In this document: one piece after another, positions 60,667-64,000 of the stretch
How positions within the stretch are numbered: position 1 is the stretch's first letter
Layout: each line of letters opens with the position of its first letter
Source of the DNA: Pseudorhodoplanes sp049324435
GTDB lineage: Bacteria; Pseudomonadota; Alphaproteobacteria; Rhizobiales; Xanthobacteraceae
Assembly: GCA_049324435.1 (NCBI GenBank)
Contig: JBMOOQ010000031.1
Location: forward strand, 62,001-126,000
DNA: 64,000 nucleotides
Direction of reading: 5' to 3'
Position numbers and translations under genes: made by a program
The notes under the pieces: generated by a model
The model's database searches: none
The model's input: only the letters and a program-made list of their open reading frames with translations
What the model was told of the DNA's origin: nothing

Positions 60667-61206
60667 TCAGTCGAACCATGGGGCCAGTCCGAACCATTTG
60701 GCCATACCCATGCCAATGTCGCCGAAGGCGAGCAGCACATACGCCCAGACCAGGGCCGAAAGCACATTCGCAAACTGGAATTTCCAATAGTCCATCTCCA
60801 GAATACCGGCGATCAGCGGCACCGTGGCCCGCAGAGGTCCGAAAAACCGGCCGATAAAAATTCCGGGGATCCCCCATCTCTCCATGAAGGCATGCCCTCT
60901 GGGCATCATGTCGGGATGGCGGGATAGCGGCCACATATGGGCAATGCGATCCTTGAAGTGAAAGCCGAACCAGTAGGAGACCCAGTCCCCGACCGCGGCG
61001 CCCGCGGCAGCCGCAAGCCAGATCGGCCAAAATACCAGCCCGGATGCGTTGATCAGGGCGCCAATGGCGACCAGCAGCGCCCAAGCCGGAATGAACAGCG
61101 AGAGGAACGCCAGCGACTCGCCAAATGCGAGCGCGAACACGATCGGCAACGCCCACCAATGGTTCTGGCGAACGAATTCGATGACAATCTGAGAGTATTC
61201 CTGCAT
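60667..61206 (-). CDS. DedA-family membrane protein
   Basis: This 179-residue protein has the SNARE-associated/DedA domain. Marks are FALAFGESLAFLSLFIPAW, GDWVSYWFGFHFKD and the GIFIGRFFGPLRATVPLIAG motif with its conserved arginines. About five hydrophobic segments are seen. DedA proteins are linked to membrane potential, lipid recycling and drug resistance; some act as flippases for undecaprenyl phosphate. The FkbM methyltransferase gene follows seven bases downstream. Confidence 0.9.
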   Translation of the reverse strand: MQEYSQIVIEFVRQNHWWALPIVFALAFGESLAFLSLFIPAWALLVAIGALINASGLVFWPIWLAAAAGAAVGDWVSYWFGFHFKDRIAHMWPLSRHPDMMPRGHAFMERWGIPGIFIGRFFGPLRATVPLIAGILEMDYWKFQFANVLSALVWAYVLLAFGDIGMGMAKWFGLAPWFD

Positions 61207-61382
61207 CCGATTTGTGACAGGGGCCGGCGGGGGCCTTGATCTAGCCCGCCGATACCGAATGTTCCAGCGCCCGGTCGGTAAAATTGTCGGATCGCTCCTG
61301 CGGTCTCAAGGATTTGCCATGGGCGTGGCATAGTGAGCGCACCCCTCGATTCGCGCCCAGTTCCATCAGCCGACGATCAAGC

Positions 61383-63470
61383 ATGGCCAAAACGACCAAG
61401 CCGACCCGCACCGTGAACAAGAACGCCAAGACCGAGAAAAAGACCCAGAAGTCGGGGGACCTTTTTTCCGGAACCGGCGCCCGAAAACCGGCCTCCTCGG
61501 GCCGGAGCTCTGCTGCGCGCGCGGGCGGTGCGGACGGCGATTATACTGCCCATCACATTGAGGTGCTGGAGGGGCTCGAACCGGTCCGCCGCCGCCCGGG
61601 CATGTATATCGGCGGCACCGACGAGAAGGCGCTGCATCACCTGTTTGCCGAAGTCATCGACAATTCGATGGACGAGGCGCTGGCGGGTCATGCCACCTTC
61701 ATCGAGGTCCATCTCGGCGCCGACGGCTTTGTCGCGGTGACGGACAATGGACGCGGCATGCCGGTCGATCCGCATCCGAAATTTCCGAAAAAGTCCGCAC
61801 TCGAAGTCATCATGTGCACGCTCCATGCGGGCGGCAAATTCGATTCCAAGGTCTACGAGACCTCCGGCGGTCTGCACGGCGTCGGTGTATCGGTGGTCAA
61901 TGCGCTGTCGGAAAAGACCGAAGTCGAGGTCGCGCGCGGTCAGCAGCTTTACAGGATGACCTTCAGCCGCGGACATCCGAAGGGGGGGCTGGAAAAGCTC
62001 GGCAAGGTCAATAACCGCCGCGGCACCACGGTCCGCTTCAAGCCGGATCCGCAGATTTTCGGCGAGAAGGCGAAGTTCGACCCGGCACGGTTGTTCAGGA
62101 TGACGCGTGCCAAGGCCTATCTGTTCGGCGGCGTCGAAATCCGCTGGTCCTGCGATGCATCGCTCATCACCGATGACACGCCAGCCGAGGCGGTACTGCA
62201 TTTCCCGGGTGGACTGCAGGACTATCTCGCCGCCTCGATCGACAAGGCGACGCGCGTGCATCCGGATATCTTTGCGGGCGGTTCGGAGAAAAAAGGCGTG
62301 CGCGGCTCGGCCGAATGGGCCGTGGCCTTCGTCGCCGACATCGACCCGTTTGTCTCCTCCTATTGCAACACGATCCCGACCCATGACGGCGGCACGCACG
62401 AAACAGGCTTGCGTACTGCCCTCTTCAAGGGACTGCGCGACCACGCCGCGCGCGTGAACCAGGAAAAGCGCGCCGCCGTCATCACGTCCGACGACGTGAT
62501 GGCCGGCTGCTGTGCGATGGTCTCGGTGTTCATCCGCGAGCCGGAATTCCAGGGCCAGACCAAGGACCGTCTGGCTACCCCCGAAGCCGCGCGTGTGGTC
62601 GAACAGGCAATCCGCGATCCGTTCGATCACTGGCTCGCCGCCAACCCCATGGCCGCCAACAAACTGCTCGACTTTGTGATCGAGCGCGCCGAGGAGCGGA
62701 TTCGCCGCCGCCAGGAAAAGGACGTTGCCCGCAAGAGCGCAGTGCGCAAGCTGCGCCTGCCCGGCAAGCTTGCCGATTGCACCAACACGGCGGCCCAAGG
62801 CTCAGAGCTCTTCATTGTCGAAGGCGACAGCGCCGGCGGCTCAGCCAAACAGGCGCGCGATCGCGCATCGCAGGCGGTACTGCCGCTGCGCGGCAAGATT
62901 CTCAACGTCGCTTCCGCCGGCAAGGACAAGCTCGCGCAGAACCAGCAGCTCGCCGATCTGATCCAGGCGCTGGGCTGCGGCTATGGCAGTCACTACCGCG
63001 AGACCGACCTGCGCTACGACAAGATCATCGTGATGACCGACGCCGACGTCGACGGCGCCCATATCGCCTCGCTCCTCATCACCTTCTTTTACCGGCAGAT
63101 GCCGAAGCTGATCGAAGGCGGCCATCTGTATCTTGCCGTCCCTCCGCTTTACCGGCTGTCGCACGGCGGCAAGACCTTCTATGCGCGCGACGAAAAGCAC
63201 CGCGACGAACTGCTCAAGAAAGAGTTCCACGCCAATGCCAAGGTCGAGATCAGCCGTTTCAAGGGGCTTGGCGAGATGATGGCGAGCCAGCTCAAGGAAA
63301 CGACGATGGACCCGAAAAAGCGCACGCTGCTGCGGGTCACGCTGGAAGACGCGGCGCGCGCGGCCACGGCAAAGTCCGTCGACCAGCTGATGGGAACGAA
63401 GCCCGAGGCGCGATTCGCCTTCATTCAGGAGAAGGCGGAATTTGCCAGCGAGGATTTGCTCGACGTGTGA
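61383..63470 (+). CDS. parE: DNA topoisomerase IV subunit B
   Basis: This 695-residue ATPase subunit of topoisomerase IV decatenates chromosomes together with ParC. The GHKL ATPase has AEVIDNSMDEALAGH, DNGRGMPVD and SGGLHGVGVSVVNALS. The TOPRIM domain has VEGDSAGGSAKQARDR and MTDADVDGAHIASLL. The QALGCGYGSHYRE and PLRGKILNVASAGKDKLAQNQQ stretches fit ParE rather than GyrB. The first 60 residues are a basic, low-complexity extension (MAKTTKPTRTVNKNAKTEKK). The ATG at 61383 is the likely start; one far upstream in the frame has no support. Confidence 0.95.
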   Translation: MAKTTKPTRTVNKNAKTEKKTQKSGDLFSGTGARKPASSGRSSAARAGGADGDYTAHHIEVLEGLEPVRRRPGMYIGGTDEKALHHLFAEVIDNSMDEALAGHATFIEVHLGADGFVAVTDNGRGMPVDPHPKFPKKSALEVIMCTLHAGGKFDSKVYETSGGLHGVGVSVVNALSEKTEVEVARGQQLYRMTFSRGHPKGGLEKLGKVNNRRGTTVRFKPDPQIFGEKAKFDPARLFRMTRAKAYLFGGVEIRWSCDASLITDDTPAEAVLHFPGGLQDYLAASIDKATRVHPDIFAGGSEKKGVRGSAEWAVAFVADIDPFVSSYCNTIPTHDGGTHETGLRTALFKGLRDHAARVNQEKRAAVITSDDVMAGCCAMVSVFIREPEFQGQTKDRLATPEAARVVEQAIRDPFDHWLAANPMAANKLLDFVIERAEERIRRRQEKDVARKSAVRKLRLPGKLADCTNTAAQGSELFIVEGDSAGGSAKQARDRASQAVLPLRGKILNVASAGKDKLAQNQQLADLIQALGCGYGSHYRETDLRYDKIIVMTDADVDGAHIASLLITFFYRQMPKLIEGGHLYLAVPPLYRLSHGGKTFYARDEKHRDELLKKEFHANAKVEISRFKGLGEMMASQLKETTMDPKKRTLLRVTLEDAARAATAKSVDQLMGTKPEARFAFIQEKAEFASEDLLDV

Positions 63471-63480
63471 GCCCCTGCGC

Positions 63481-64000
63481 TCACTTCAGCCCGAAGATCT
63501 GCGGCACGATCAGCGTCACCTGCGGGAATACAATCAGGATCAGGAGCACGATCGCCAGCGGCAGGATGAACAGCCAGATCTCGCGGTTGATCTCGCGCAT
63601 CGGCACCTTCGACAGCGACGACAGCACGAACAGGATCAGCCCATAGGGCGGCGAGATGATCGCGATCATGAAATTGACGATCACCACCACGCCGAAATGA
63701 ACGAGATCGATGCCGAGCGCCTTTACGGTCGGCAGCAGCACCGGCACGAAGACGAGCAGCATCACCGCGGCATCGAGCACCGTGCCGAGGATCAGGAACA
63801 TCACGTTAACGAGCAGCAGGAAGGCGATCGGGGTCAGGTTGAGCGAGGCGATCCAGCGCGACAAGGCTTCTCCCAGTCCTTCATTGGTGATTGCGTAATT
63901 CACGATGAAGGATGAGATCAGCAGCAGCATCACCACCGAAGACTGACGCGTCGACTCGCGGAACGCCTCGGCAATCTCAGCAAGCGACAGGGTGCGATAC
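63481..64000 (-). CDS. TRAP transporter large permease (DctM-like), C-terminal part
   Basis: The frame is open to the window end, so only the last 172 or so residues are present. They are hydrophobic with about five helices. Family marks are LLLVNVMFLILGTVLDAAVMLLVFVPVLLPTVKALGID and IVNFMIAIISPPYGLILFVLSSLSKVP, typical of DctM subunits of TRAP transporters. These importers use the ion gradient and a periplasmic binding protein to take up organic acids; the DctP and DctQ genes should lie beyond the window. It converges on parE with ten bases between. Confidence 0.9.
   Translation of the reverse strand, partial: YRTLSLAEIAEAFRESTRQSSVVMLLLISSFIVNYAITNEGLGEALSRWIASLNLTPIAFLLLVNVMFLILGTVLDAAVMLLVFVPVLLPTVKALGIDLVHFGVVVIVNFMIAIISPPYGLILFVLSSLSKVPMREINREIWLFILPLAIVLLILIVFPQVTLIVPQIFGLK

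Overview
The window is one continuous stretch of GC-rich chromosomal DNA from an alphaproteobacterium, most likely of the order Hyphomicrobiales (Bradyrhizobium/Xanthobacteraceae side). This is inferred from the gene repertoire and order: aapJQMP beside metC, the aminotransferase-hom-glpX-recJ run, class I phaC, an NDUFS4-like protein, and the cysG-DUF2849-cysI-DUF934-cysH operon. No prophage, insertion sequence, CRISPR array or rRNA was seen. Three tRNAs are present: Arg(TCT), Pro(TGG) and Glu(TTC). GC content was judged by eye, not computed.

Layout. Bases 3-3552 hold the end of a CFA synthase, then cysK-sseA-persulfide dioxygenase. Bases 3605-8494 (minus) hold an HdeD-like protein and the aapJQMP amino-acid ABC transporter, followed by metC. 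Bases 10058-19143 (minus) are an envelope block: a bacterial alpha-2-macroglobulin, PBP1C and a GT39 glycosyltransferase. Bases 19311-26507 are mixed housekeeping genes: an outer-membrane MetA/SphA-like protein, tRNAs, a Rid protein, an NDUFS4-like protein, DUF192, a double cold-shock protein, Sir2, GloA and adenine deaminase. Bases 26621-31230 (minus) are the assimilatory sulfate-reduction operon. Bases 31681-34593 carry two murein hydrolases. Bases 34590-40955 carry a LysR-controlled TPP enzyme, an ABC transporter without a recognisable binding protein, and a Pht5-like protein. A hicBA toxin-antitoxin pair follows. Bases 41454-48020 (minus) are amino-acid and central-metabolism genes with recJ. 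phaC and a MAPEG protein come next.

Bases 50587-53058 form a divergent sulfide/persulfide detoxification locus (second dioxygenase; rhodanese and TauE exporter) around an AT-rich palindrome. Bases 53060-55253 hold argC and a probable copper-related pair. Bases 55296-59666 hold an AraC-HTH/TPR fusion regulator, a divergent methyltransferase and two Tat-exported metallo-beta-lactamase-fold proteins. The window ends with an FkbM methyltransferase, a DedA protein, parE and a partial TRAP permease.

The recurring theme is sulfur. Sulfate is reduced via APS reductase and a siroheme reductase and fixed by CysK. MetC and SseA move sulfur between cysteine, homocysteine and mercaptopyruvate. Two persulfide dioxygenases, a rhodanese and a sulfite-type exporter remove excess. 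The best candidates for undescribed biology are the TPP enzyme/ABC/Pht5-like cluster, the AraC-TPR locus with its direct repeats, the Rid protein lacking its catalytic arginine, and the Cys/His-rich small protein beside the DUF305 gene.
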